A DNA stretch of 36,058 nucleotides, taken from the NCBI RefSeq assembly GCF_008180415.1, contig NZ_VTEI01000018.1, forward strand, positions 28,790 to 64,847, given 5' to 3'. The translations under genes and the position numbers were made by a program. Shown here one piece after another: positions 1 to 7,802 of this stretch; the stretch's first letter is position 1; every line of letters starts with the position of its first letter. Source of the DNA: Rossellomorea vietnamensis. GTDB taxonomy: Bacteria; Bacillota; Bacilli; Bacillales; Bacillaceae_B. The notes beneath the pieces are model-generated. The model did not search any database and had not been told where the DNA came from. It saw only the letters and a list, made by a program, of their open reading frames with translations.

Positions 1-265
1 GCTAGGTGTGCTTCGGAAAGAGCACGAGTGACATCAGGTGCCTATTTTCCAGGGCTAGGTGTCCTTCAGAAAGAGTCCGAGTGACCCCAGGGGTTGGTTT
101 TCCAGGGCTAGGTGTCCTTCGAAAAGAGTCCGAGTGACCCCAGCAGCCCAATTTTCAGGGCTAGGTGTCCTTCGAAAAGAGCCCGAGTGATCCCAGCAGC
201 CCAATTTTCAAGGTTAGGTGTGCTTCAAGAAGAGCCCGAGAGACTCCGGCAGCCCGCTTGAACAG
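1..265. repeat. 53-bp tandem repeat array, five units
   Basis: Five contiguous units begin at 1, 54, 107, 160 and 213, an exact 53-bp period. Each starts with GCTAGGTGTSCTTC, continues through a RAGAGYCCGAGTGA-like core and ends with a TTTTCAGG-like tail; the last unit degrades after about 255. Units 3 and 4 are almost identical, the outer ones more diverged. There are no unique spacers, and 53 is not a multiple of three, so neither a CRISPR nor a coding repeat fits. The array meets the window edge and probably continues upstream, toward the position of prs in B. subtilis. Function unknown. Confidence 0.9.
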
Positions 266-384
266 ATCCACCTCGGCTAGTAAATATCATCAGCTGCCTG
301 TGTCCCAATCGCGCTGCGCACCACTGAAATTCTGTTGCCAGGGGAGGAAGACCCCAAGAAATAAAGGTAATTTAAGAAGAACCT

Positions 385-410
385 GTTTAATATTACCTTA
401 TTTAGGGTAT
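385..410 (+). promoter_or_regulatory. sigma-B promoter of ctc/rplY
   Basis: GTTTAA at 385-390 and GGGTAT at 405-410 are separated by 14 bp, an exact match to the sigma-B general-stress consensus. It lies about 50 bp upstream of the ctc start. ctc is a classic sigma-B regulon member in B. subtilis, which supports the call. Confidence 0.85.
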
Positions 411-457
411 TTTCTATAGAGAGACTAATATAGAAAAATGAGGAAGGGGTTTTATTC

Positions 458-1111
458 ATGGCTGTACAATTAAAAGCTAGTGGCCGCACAGGCGACAAAA
501 GATCTGATCTAACCAAACTTCGACATCAAGGGAGTATTCCTGCAGTAGTATACGGATATAAAGTAGACAATACACCGATTTCCATCGACTCCATCGCGTT
601 TATTAAAACAATGAGAGAGGCCGGCAGAAACGGGATCATCTCATTGGATATCGATGGAAAGAAACAAAACGTTGTGCTGAGTGACTATCAGCAGGACCAT
701 ATCAAGGATGCTGTCATTCATGCAGATTTCCTTGCGGTTAACATGTCCACTGAAATGGATGCAGACGTGCGTGTAGAACTTGTTGGAGAATCAGCAGGCG
801 TTAAGGACGGCGGAGTCCTTCAGCAGCCGCTTCATGATGTTTCCGTAACAGCTAAGCCATCAGATATCCCTGACAGCGTTCAGGTTGATATTTCTGAGCT
901 TCAAGTCGGGGACAGCATTACAGTGGGAGATATCAAAGGCAGCTATTCTTTCACAATCAATACAGATGATGATATGACGATCGCCTCTGTCCTTGCGCCT
1001 CGCCAGGAGGAAGAGATCAGTTCTGGTGAAGAACAGGAACCAGGCACTCCTGATAATGAGGAAGGCCGTGAGACAGAAGCAAGCAGCGAGAGTGAAAGTA
1101 AAGAAGAATAG
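458..1111 (+). CDS. rplY: 50S ribosomal protein L25 / general stress protein Ctc
   Basis: This 217-residue protein belongs to the long (TL5/CTC) form of ribosomal protein L25, which binds 5S rRNA in the large subunit. The N-terminal L25 RNA-binding domain covers about residues 1-92 and the beta-rich C-terminal domain about 95-183. A Glu/Ser-rich acidic tail of about 35 residues ends the protein; such tails vary in length between species. The ATG is preceded by an AGGAAGGGG ribosome binding site. The sigma-B promoter directly upstream implies induction by stress and energy limitation, as for B. subtilis ctc. A terminator follows, so it is probably transcribed alone under stress, with possible read-through from upstream genes outside the window. 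Confidence 0.95.
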   Translation: MAVQLKASGRTGDKRSDLTKLRHQGSIPAVVYGYKVDNTPISIDSIAFIKTMREAGRNGIISLDIDGKKQNVVLSDYQQDHIKDAVIHADFLAVNMSTEMDADVRVELVGESAGVKDGGVLQQPLHDVSVTAKPSDIPDSVQVDISELQVGDSITVGDIKGSYSFTINTDDDMTIASVLAPRQEEEISSGEEQEPGTPDNEEGRETEASSESESKEE

Positions 1112-1123
1112 AATAATTTTTCA

Positions 1124-1152
1124 GGCGCAGCCTTTTGCGGGTTGCGTCTTTT
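1124..1152 (+). terminator. Intrinsic terminator after rplY
   Basis: GGCGCAGCC at 1124-1132 pairs with GGTTGCGTC at 1140-1148, including G-U pairs, around a short loop. A T-rich run follows. It separates rplY from pth. Confidence 0.7.
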
Positions 1153-1200
1153 ATCGTTTATAATTATGGTATTGATAGTGCATGAAAATGAGGTGGAACT

Positions 1201-1758
1201 ATGAAATTAATTGTTGGGCTTGGAAATCCGGGAGCGCAATATGATCGTACCAGGCATAATATAGGGTTTGAAATTATAGATGAACTAGCAAAGAAATTCG
1301 GCAGTCCCTTGAATCAATCGAAATTTAAAGGGGTCTATACTAGTGTCCATCATAAAGGGGAAAAGGTCATATTACTTAAACCTCTTACATATATGAACTT
1401 ATCAGGAGAAAGCGTTGTTCCTTTGATGGATTACTTCGATATTGAGGAAGAGGACCTGCTGGTGATCTATGATGATCTCGATTTGCCCGTAGGAAAAATC
1501 AGGCTCCGCCAAAAAGGAAGTCCAGGGGGCCATAATGGAATGAAATCCATCATCGGTCATTTGGGAACCCAGCAATTTAACAGGATAAGAGTGGGCATTG
1601 ATCGTCCGCCGAGCGGCATGAAAGTTCCTGATTATGTTTTAGGAAAATTTGCGCCTGAAGAGTGGGAAACTATGCAGGATGTCATTGCTTCCAGCACGGC
1701 TGCTTGTGAAGAGTGGCTCGAAAAGCCTTTCCTTGAAGTCATGAATAAGTTTAACTGA
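1201..1758 (+). CDS. pth: Peptidyl-tRNA hydrolase (SpoVC)
   Basis: Pth cleaves the ester bond of peptidyl-tRNAs that drop off ribosomes, recycling tRNA in the cytoplasm. The 185-residue length is typical of the bacterial family. The N-terminal GLGNPG motif (residues 6-11), the RHNIGF motif containing catalytic His19, and the YDDLDLP motif near residue 91 carrying the catalytic Asp are all present, as is the GGHNG loop near residue 109. Asn9 is the usual substrate-binding residue. A GAGGTGGA ribosome binding site precedes the ATG. The gene is called spoVC in B. subtilis because a mutant allele blocks sporulation; the enzyme is essential for growth. Confidence 0.97.
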   Translation: MKLIVGLGNPGAQYDRTRHNIGFEIIDELAKKFGSPLNQSKFKGVYTSVHHKGEKVILLKPLTYMNLSGESVVPLMDYFDIEEEDLLVIYDDLDLPVGKIRLRQKGSPGGHNGMKSIIGHLGTQQFNRIRVGIDRPPSGMKVPDYVLGKFAPEEWETMQDVIASSTAACEEWLEKPFLEVMNKFN

Positions 1759-1768
1759 ACGGCTTTTT

Positions 1769-1798
1769 GTATAACTCCTGCTTAACACGTTCATAATA
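1769..1798 (+). promoter_or_regulatory. Forespore (sigma-G/sigma-F type) promoter of fin
   Basis: GTATA at 1769-1773 and CATAATA at 1792-1798 with an 18-bp spacer match the sigma-G consensus (GNATR, 18 bp, CATNNTA). It lies 30 bp upstream of the fin start. B. subtilis fin is transcribed by sigma-F and sigma-G, which agrees. Confidence 0.7.
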
Positions 1799-1828
1799 AG
1801 GATATTAGTGTTATGAAGGAGGAAGGAT

Positions 1829-2059
1829 ATGGCGATTCATTACCACTGCCGTCATTGCGGGTACAAAGTGGGGAGCTTGAATCAGGTTTCCGTGCACTCA
1901 GAGCAGGTCGGCCTGCATAAACTTTCTGATGAGGATCGCTTAGATATGGTATCATATGAACAAAATGGGGATATCCATATCAAGACGATTTGCGAGGACT
2001 GCCAGGAATCACTTAACCGCAATCCTGATTATCATCAATCAGATTATCTGATCCATTAA
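1829..2059 (+). CDS. fin: Anti-sigma-F factor Fin (YabK)
   Basis: Fin is a small forespore protein that antagonises sigma-F and helps the switch from sigma-F to sigma-G during sporulation. The 76-residue protein has a CxxC pair at Cys7/Cys10 and a second at Cys55/Cys58, consistent with a zinc ribbon as known for this family. The start ATG follows a GAAGGAGGAAGG ribosome binding site. It sits between pth and mfd exactly as in B. subtilis and has its own forespore-type promoter and its own terminator, so it is probably a monocistronic sporulation gene embedded among housekeeping genes. Confidence 0.92.
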   Translation: MAIHYHCRHCGYKVGSLNQVSVHSEQVGLHKLSDEDRLDMVSYEQNGDIHIKTICEDCQESLNRNPDYHQSDYLIH

Positions 2060-2062
2060 GGG

Positions 2063-2089
2063 GCTTTGGTCTTGACCAAAGCATTTTTC
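2063..2089 (+). terminator. Intrinsic terminator after fin
   Basis: GCTTTGGTC (2063-2071) and GACCAAAGC (2074-2082) form a perfect stem with a minimal loop, followed by ATTTTTCT. Confidence 0.85.
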
Positions 2090-2270
2090 TGTTGCGATGG
2101 ACAGGTCTATAATCAAAAGGAGCGGTTCCTAGCTTTGGTTTTATAGGCTGATCGCTTTTTGATAGACTATCAGCTGAAACAGACTAATTTTTACAAGGAC
2201 CCTCTATTGATGCGGGATGATCTTGATACTTAGGAAATCACATCAACTTTAGTGGATCACTTATAGGTAT

Positions 2271-2387
2271 GTTAGCCGTGCCTAGCTCCTCGGGGTCAAA
2301 TAACCTCTAGAGAATAAAAGGAAAAACCGCCTTTTTTTCTCTAGAGAACATTTGCCTGTCGGAGCTAACCAAGGCGCTTACCCTTTT
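2271..2387 (+). repeat. Hairpin repeat HR, copy a (fin-mfd gap)
   Basis: This is one of three full copies in the window of a ~117-126 bp element that folds into one long imperfect hairpin; the other two are at 7677-7922. Nested stems are GTGCC/GGCGC, AGCTCC/GGAGCT, CAAAT/ATTTG and CTCTAGAGAA/TTCTCTAGAG, with an AAAAGG...CCTTTT tip. Compared with the other copies, the inner stem and one outer pair differ by paired substitutions that keep pairing. The rest of the gap (2090-2270) holds nothing I recognise. Function unknown. Confidence 0.85.
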
Positions 2388-2428
2388 GTTCATAAATAGA
2401 AAAGGAAATAGAGAGGAGGATTACTCCC

Positions 2429-5400
2429 TTGAAAAATATCTTACACTTCATTGGACAAAATGAAGAATTGCAGGCTCTTGCTGCCGGTGTGGAAGAGGGG
2501 CTGGAGGAACAGCTTGTTGCGGGATTATCAGGTTCCTCGAGAAGCGTGTTCATGGCATCGATGTTTCGTAAGACAGGGAAGCCTGCGATTGTTCTTACCC
2601 ACAATCTCCTGCAGGCACAAAAAATATATGACGATCTTCTTCAATTCCTTCCTGATGAAGAAGTATTTCTATATCCAGCCAATGAGCTGATTGCGGCCGA
2701 ACTCAGTGTAGCCAGTCCTGAACTGAAGTCACAGAGAATAGAAGTTTTGAATAAGCTGGCGCTGGATAAAGGCGGAGTATTTGTGGTACCCGCAGCAGGT
2801 TTAAGAAAAATCCTGCCGCCCAAATCATTATGGAAATCCTTACAGCTGTCCTTTACGCTCGGAGAAGACATCGATCTGGACAATCTTTTGGATCAGCTAT
2901 TATTGATGGGTTACCAGCGGAATGAAATGGTCGGTACACCCGGGGAATTCAGTTTGCGCGGAGGGATTCTTGATATTTTCCCTCATACATTGGAGACACC
3001 CGTACGGATCGAGTTGTTTGATACAGAAATTGATTCGATTCGGTCCTTCTCACTGGAAGATCAAAGATCCATTGAAAAGCTGAAGGAAGTTCATATTGGC
3101 CCTGCTTCAGAAACGATTATGAAGAGTGAACATCTGGAAAATATCATCCGACGCCTGGAAACAGGACTATCTAAGAGCTTGAAAAAGATTAAAACTGACC
3201 AGGTGAAAGAACGTCTCACCCAAAATACCGGATATGAATTGGAACAGCTGAGAAACGGCCAAAAACCTCAAGCGATTTATAAATATCTATCATATGCCTA
3301 TGATGAACCTGCTAGCTTGCTAGATTACCTTCCCGAAGGCGGAATGTTCTTCCTGGATGAATTGGGAAGAGTGCAGGAAATGGGAGAGTCATTGGAAAAA
3401 GAAGAAGCAGACTGGTATACATCTCTTTTACAAAATGGAGAAATTGTCCATGATGTCCCTGTCTCTCATAACCTTTCAAAGCTGCTGGTTCAAACCGGTT
3501 TGCCGAAGGTCTATTTCTCATTGTTCCTGAGGCATGTTCCTAATACCAGTCCGCAGAACATATTTAATCTTTCAAGCAAGCCGATGCAGAGTTTCCATGG
3601 CCAGATGAATGTTTTAAAAGCGGAATTGGATCGATGGAAAAAGGGGAATTTCACTATCATCCTATTAGGTCCTGATGAAGATCGGAAGAAGAAGCTTCAA
3701 AGGGTATTGAATGACTATGATATTGAAGTAGCGGTGACACCGGATAATGAGAAGCTTTTGATCGGGCAGGCTCAAATCATGAGCGGACATCTTACTAACG
3801 GCTTCGAACTTCCGATGATGAAAATAGCTGTTCTAACCGAAGAAGAGCTTTTTAACAAGAAGACAAAGAAAGCTCCCCGGAAACAAAAACTCTCCAATGC
3901 GGAAAGAATCAAGAGCTATTCCGAATTAAAAATCGGAGACCATGTTGTCCATGTCAATCACGGGATCGGTAAATATCTCGGGATAGAAACTCTGGAAATC
4001 AACGGGGTCCATAAAGATTATCTGCATATTAAGTACCAGGGTACTGACAAACTGTACGTACCGGTAGAACAGTTCGATCTTGTTCAAAAATATGTGGCTT
4101 CTGAAAGCAAGGAGCCTAAGCTATATAAACTTGGCGGTTCTGAATGGAAGAAGGTCAAGAATAAAGTTCAATCTTCTGTACAGGATATCGCCGATGATCT
4201 CATTAAGCTTTATGCAGAAAGAGAGGCTTCCAAAGGGTATGCTTTCTCTCCTGATGGAGATATGCAAAGGGAATTTGAAACTTCCTTCCCTTATCAGGAA
4301 ACTGAGGATCAGATCCGCTCTATTCAAGAAATTAAGGTGGATATGGAAAGAGAAAGGCCGATGGACCGCCTGCTTTGCGGAGATGTAGGTTACGGCAAGA
4401 CTGAAGTGGCCATCAGGGCAGCGTTCAAAGCGGTTGTGGATGGAAAACAGGTTGCCTTGCTCGTACCGACAACGATTCTTGCACAGCAGCATTTTGAAAC
4501 AATGAAAGAAAGATTTCAGGATTTCGGACTCGAAGTTGGTCTGTTGAGCCGCTTCCGCACGAAGAAGCAGCAAACGGAAACAATCAAAGGAATCAAAGCA
4601 GGAACAGTTGACGTGGTAATAGGAACACACAGAATCCTTTCAAAGGATATTGAGTATCGTGACCTTGGCCTGCTGATCATTGATGAAGAACAAAGGTTTG
4701 GCGTCACTCATAAGGAAAAGATCAAGCAGTTGAAAACCAATGTCGATGTTCTTACTTTAACAGCCACACCGATACCTAGAACCCTTCATATGTCGATGCT
4801 TGGTGTCAGGGATTTATCTGTCATTGAAACCCCGCCGGAAAACCGGTTCCCGGTACAGACCTATGTGATGGAATATAACGGGGCCCTGATCAAAGAAGCA
4901 ATCGAAAGGGAACTTGCAAGGGATGGACAGGTCTATTTCCTTTATAACCGCGTAGAAGATATTGAACGGAAGGCTGAAGAGATTTCCATGCTTGTGCCCG
5001 ATGCAAGAGTCGCTTTCGCTCATGGAAAAATGAACGAAAATGAACTGGAATCGATCATCCTCAGCTTTCTTGATGGTGAGTATGATGTTCTCGTAACTAC
5101 GACCATCATAGAAACGGGCGTAGACATCCCGAATGTCAATACACTTATTGTGTTCGATGCAGACCGAATGGGACTCTCCCAGCTGTATCAATTAAGAGGA
5201 AGGGTTGGCCGTTCGAACCGGGTCGCCTATTCTTACTTCACCTACCGAAAAGATAAAGTACTGACAGAGGTTGCGGAGAAAAGACTTCAGTCCATCAAGG
5301 AATTCACTGAGCTTGGCTCGGGTTTCAAAATTGCAATGCGCGACTTGACTATCCGGGGAGCAGGCAATATTCTGGGTGCCCAGCAGCACGGGTTCATTGA

Positions 5401-5965
5401 TTCTGTCGGTTTTGATCTCTATTCACAAATGCTGAAAGAGGCCATTGAAGAAAGAAAGGAAGACCTTCCGAAAGAAAAGGTATATTCTTTCGAGGTGGAC
5501 ATAGAAGTGGATGCCTATATTCCGGATACTTATATCCAGGATGGACATCAGAAGATCGAAATGTATAAACGCTTCCGTTCTGTTTCAACCCTAAAAGAAA
5601 CAGCTGAACTGCAGGATGAAATGCTTGACCGCTTCGGGGAATATCCCGAAGAAACAGCGTATCTGTTCCAAATAGCTGAGATGAAGGTCTATGCACGCCA
5701 GGCAAAGCTGGAGAGCATCAAACAGAACAAAAAGGAAGTATCCATCTTTATGTCTCCTGAAGGTACTCAGGAAATTGACGGCAGCAAGGTCTTTGATATC
5801 TGCAACAAACACGGCCGCACAGTCGGCCTTGGCATGGAAGAGCAAAAACTGAAAATCACCATCAATACAAATAGAATGAAAACGTCACAATGGTTCAATA
5901 TTGCATACGATATCGTCAAAAACATCCACCTGGCAAGGAAGGATGCAGAAGTTCATTCTTCATAA
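2429..5965 (+). CDS. mfd: Transcription-repair coupling factor Mfd
   Basis: Mfd recognises RNA polymerase stalled at DNA lesions, pushes it off with its ATP-driven translocase and recruits UvrA. The 1178 residues match the usual length. The N-terminal UvrB-like region covers about 1-450. The RNA polymerase-interacting domain follows (about 490-570, with the HVNHGIGKYLG motif). The RecG-like translocase has Walker A GDVGYGKT at 651-658 and a DEEQ box near 752, then LTATPIPRTL and the GRVGR helicase motif. The C-terminal TRCF domain closes the protein. The start is TTG at 2429, 8 bp downstream of a GAGAGGAGGA ribosome binding site. Hairpin repeat copy a lies just upstream. Confidence 0.97.
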   Translation: MKNILHFIGQNEELQALAAGVEEGLEEQLVAGLSGSSRSVFMASMFRKTGKPAIVLTHNLLQAQKIYDDLLQFLPDEEVFLYPANELIAAELSVASPELKSQRIEVLNKLALDKGGVFVVPAAGLRKILPPKSLWKSLQLSFTLGEDIDLDNLLDQLLLMGYQRNEMVGTPGEFSLRGGILDIFPHTLETPVRIELFDTEIDSIRSFSLEDQRSIEKLKEVHIGPASETIMKSEHLENIIRRLETGLSKSLKKIKTDQVKERLTQNTGYELEQLRNGQKPQAIYKYLSYAYDEPASLLDYLPEGGMFFLDELGRVQEMGESLEKEEADWYTSLLQNGEIVHDVPVSHNLSKLLVQTGLPKVYFSLFLRHVPNTSPQNIFNLSSKPMQSFHGQMNVLKAELDRWKKGNFTIILLGPDEDRKKKLQRVLNDYDIEVAVTPDNEKLLIGQAQIMSGHLTNGFELPMMKIAVLTEEELFNKKTKKAPRKQKLSNAERIKSYSELKIGDHVVHVNHGIGKYLGIETLEINGVHKDYLHIKYQGTDKLYVPVEQFDLVQKYVASESKEPKLYKLGGSEWKKVKNKVQSSVQDIADDLIKLYAEREASKGYAFSPDGDMQREFETSFPYQETEDQIRSIQEIKVDMERERPMDRLLCGDVGYGKTEVAIRAAFKAVVDGKQVALLVPTTILAQQHFETMKERFQDFGLEVGLLSRFRTKKQQTETIKGIKAGTVDVVIGTHRILSKDIEYRDLGLLIIDEEQRFGVTHKEKIKQLKTNVDVLTLTATPIPRTLHMSMLGVRDLSVIETPPENRFPVQTYVMEYNGALIKEAIERELARDGQVYFLYNRVEDIERKAEEISMLVPDARVAFAHGKMNENELESIILSFLDGEYDVLVTTTIIETGVDIPNVNTLIVFDADRMGLSQLYQLRGRVGRSNRVAYSYFTYRKDKVLTEVAEKRLQSIKEFTELGSGFKIAMRDLTIRGAGNILGAQQHGFIDSVGFDLYSQMLKEAIEERKEDLPKEKVYSFEVDIEVDAYIPDTYIQDGHQKIEMYKRFRSVSTLKETAELQDEMLDRFGEYPEETAYLFQIAEMKVYARQAKLESIKQNKKEVSIFMSPEGTQEIDGSKVFDICNKHGRTVGLGMEEQKLKITINTNRMKTSQWFNIAYDIVKNIHLARKDAEVHSS

Positions 5966-5967
5966 GC

Positions 5968-6004
5968 AAAAAGCCCGCCCGTCATTCTATTGGCGGGCTT
6001 TTGT
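5968..6004 (+). terminator. Intrinsic terminator after mfd
   Basis: AAAAGCCCGCC and GGCGGGCTTTT form a perfect GC-rich stem around a 12-nt loop (5969-6002), just after the mfd stop codon. The A-run and T-run make it look bidirectional. Confidence 0.92.
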
Positions 6005-6238
6005 ACTTTAAAAAAGGGACTGTACCTCTACGCGCGGGAAACCTGTAAAGTATAAAATAACTATTTAAGAATAATCGAAAGTCAGGTGAAGAAATGAATC
6101 CTCTTAATTATATATATATCTGCATATAAACTCAGGGGATGTTAAGGGTGAACTGCAGAAGTTGTAATGGTGAATCATTTGTAGAGGCTTCCGATTATAT
6201 CAATCTCCGGCCACTGAACAAGCAGTATCTTTTTAAAA

Positions 6239-6379
6239 GACTCTTTTCGCAAACTTTGTTGCTATTTGATAGGATTTTACGAGAAAATACAAAACGTACG
6301 GGAATTTCCTGGTTTGCAAGAGAGAAAAGAGCAGCTTTTGGTTTTTTTCCCGAAAGTAACAATCTATGCGAAAACAGTC
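6239..6379 (-). mobile_element. MITE-like element, copy D (shortened)
   Basis: It begins GACTCTTTTCGCAAACTTTG and ends with a CGAAAGTAACAATC tract followed by TATGCGAAAACAGTC, matching the two ends of the full copies at 28032-28222 and, inverted, 9728-9900 and 13813-14001. It is 141 bp with an internally deleted, diverged centre. Its outermost bases read GACT on both ends where other copies have GGCT, so the inverted-repeat symmetry is kept. Any reading frame across it is an accident of the repeat. Strand is given relative to copies A and B. Confidence 0.75.
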
Positions 6380-6386
6380 TTTAGGA

Positions 6387-6595
6387 AATAGCTTTTTAAA
6401 TAGAGGAATAAACTTCCCTTAATTACTAAATAGCACCCAAAATAGCTTTAATAGAGGAAAAATATTTTCTTATTCGATTCATAATCCCAAAAAAGGGAGC
6501 TTTTTTTTCAAATAAGGGAAAAAACTTCTCTTATTCATCAGCAAAATAAGCGCTAGACTGCAATTAAGGGTAAAATATTCCCTTATTTTAAACCC
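6387..6595. repeat. AT-rich palindrome array, four units
   Basis: Four units of about 50-60 bp each contain a 25-bp imperfect palindrome of the form AATARGGGAAWAAAWTTCCC plus TTATT, at about 6399-6424, 6450-6474, 6511-6535 and 6563-6587. The sequence between palindromes is also loosely repeated (AAATAGCTTT-like). It lies in the gene-free gap between mfd and spoVT. No coding capacity; function unknown. Confidence 0.75.
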
Positions 6596-6640
6596 CTCTG
6601 GTTCCTCGAGTAAGGATTTGGCCTTCAATCTCGCTTCCTT

Positions 6641-6756
6641 CTTAAAGATTGTTGCTTTTGAGTGTTATTTTTCCCCCTTCTGCCTCTTATTCGTAGAAGG
6701 ATTGGAGCGGAAATCCATTATGATTAAGATAGCCACAATCTTTGCGAAAAAAGATG
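6641..6756. repeat. Possible degenerate MITE-like copy (D2)
   Basis: The left end AAAGATTGTTGCTTTTGAG and the right end ATAGCCACAATCTTTGCGAA are mutually inverted and resemble the ends of the MITE-like family. The centre contains GGAGCGGAAATCC, a short motif not found in the good copies. This and the neighbouring repeats account for most of the 5966-7055 gap; I see no credible gene in it. Confidence 0.35.
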
Positions 6757-6951
6757 ATAACGGGATATCGAACATAAGAAGAGAAGCAGCAAGAGATTTA
6801 AAGGACTTTGAAGGAACTGTAACTTAAATGTAATAAGCTATTCTTGTTTAATTTAGGATAGTCAGGGTATTTAATTTAATGCAGCTGCCGTTTTGGTAAA
6901 ATAAACCTTAACTAGAACAAAAACGTAATTACAGAAAAAATAGTGGTTAGT

Positions 6952-6980
6952 GTATAGAAGTTTCCTCTTGAAGGATACTA
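6952..6980 (+). promoter_or_regulatory. Candidate sigma-G promoter of spoVT
   Basis: GTATA at 6952-6956 and GATACTA at 6974-6980 with a 17-bp spacer differ from the sigma-G consensus mainly at the first -10 base. B. subtilis spoVT is a sigma-G gene. The site is about 75 bp upstream of the start codon. Confidence 0.45.
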
Positions 6981-7055
6981 AAGTCAACTTTGGTAATGAA
7001 TATACAACAGTAATTACCGAAAAAAATCATCTGATGGAAAGTGAGGCAACTATAG

Positions 7056-7592
7056 ATGAAAGCAACTGGTATTGTTCGTCGTATTGATGATTTAGGTCGT
7101 GTCGTTATTCCAAAGGAAATCCGCAGGACTCTAAGAATTCGCGAAGGTGATCCCTTGGAGATATTCGTTGATAGAGACGGCGAGGTCATCTTGAAGAAAT
7201 ACTCACCAATCAGTGAGTTAAGTGATTTTGCAAAAGAATATGCGGAAGCATTGTATGACAGCCTTGGCAGTTCCGTCCTTATCTCGGACAGGGACGCGGT
7301 GATTACCATCGCGGGCGGCTCCAAAAAAGAGTATTTAAATAAAAATATCAGCGATCTTCTTGAAAAACAAATGGGTGAACGTACTTCGTTACTCCACACC
7401 CAACAAGGGAATATCGAGTTTGTGGAAGGTGTTGAGGAGGAAGTTTCTTCTTACACAATCGCCCCCATCATCGCAAACGGTGATCCAATCGGTTCAGTGA
7501 CGATCTATTCAAAGGATAAAACAATTGGTGAAGTTGAGCAAAAGGCAGTAGAAACGGCAGCTGGCTTTTTAGCAAGACAAATGGAATCATAA
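7056..7592 (+). CDS. spoVT: Stage V sporulation transcription factor SpoVT
   Basis: SpoVT is a forespore DNA-binding regulator that tunes sigma-G-dependent genes late in sporulation. The 178-residue protein has an N-terminal AbrB/MazE-type swapped-hairpin domain (residues 1-50, with DDLGRVVIPKEIRR) and a C-terminal GAF-like domain (about 55-178), the known SpoVT architecture. A GTGAGG ribosome binding site precedes the ATG. The gene has its own candidate sigma-G promoter and a terminator, and is separated from mfd by over 1 kb of repeats, much more than in B. subtilis. Confidence 0.96.
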   Translation: MKATGIVRRIDDLGRVVIPKEIRRTLRIREGDPLEIFVDRDGEVILKKYSPISELSDFAKEYAEALYDSLGSSVLISDRDAVITIAGGSKKEYLNKNISDLLEKQMGERTSLLHTQQGNIEFVEGVEEEVSSYTIAPIIANGDPIGSVTIYSKDKTIGEVEQKAVETAAGFLARQMES

Positions 7593-7597
7593 AATCA

Positions 7598-7625
7598 GGA
7601 GCGGTGAATGCCGCTTCTTTTTTTT
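7598..7625 (+). terminator. Intrinsic terminator after spoVT
   Basis: GGAGCGG (7598-7604) pairs with CCGCTTC (7611-7617) around TGAATG, with a long T-run following. Confidence 0.85.
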
Positions 7626-7676
7626 GTTTAGGAGAGTATAAAATTCTTTATATATAACTTTAGCTTGAAATCCACA

Positions 7677-7796
7677 TCTAGCTGCAGCGCCTAGCCCCTC
7701 GGGGTCAAATAACCCTCAGAGAATAAAAGGAAAGAGCGCCTTTTTTTCTCTGAGGAACATTTGCCTTTCGGGGCTGTTCGAGGCGCTTCCGCTTTT
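7677..7796 (+). repeat. Hairpin repeat HR, copy b
   Basis: This is the first of two directly adjacent copies, period 126 bp. Stems are GCGCC/GGCGC, AGCCCC/GGGGCT, CAAAT/ATTTG and CCTCAGAGAA/TTCTCTGAGG. The stem bases differ from copy a at 2271 by compensatory changes. It starts TCTAGCTGCAGCGCC and ends GGCGCTTCCGCTTTT. Confidence 0.88.
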
Positions 7797-7802
7797 GATC
7801 CG

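Noticed and set aside
1..265. CRISPR array
   Set aside because: Units are contiguous 53-mers with no unique spacers between identical repeats, and no cas genes are present.
165..419. 84-codon open frame in the tandem repeat
   Set aside because: It reads through non-triplet repeats into the sigma-B promoter, has no ribosome binding site, and has no protein-like composition.
4121..4630. Long open frames on the minus strand within mfd, and similar ones within lysS (34621-35328) and ftsH (22507-22989)
   Set aside because: They are antisense shadows of strongly conserved genes, with no ribosome binding sites and unnatural composition.
6139..6384. 81-codon open frame
   Set aside because: It is mostly MITE-like copy D read in one frame; no family similarity and no good ribosome binding site.
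6618..6827. 69-codon open frame upstream of spoVT
   Set aside because: TTG start without a ribosome binding site, overlapping a degenerate repeat; the basic C-terminal part looks accidental.
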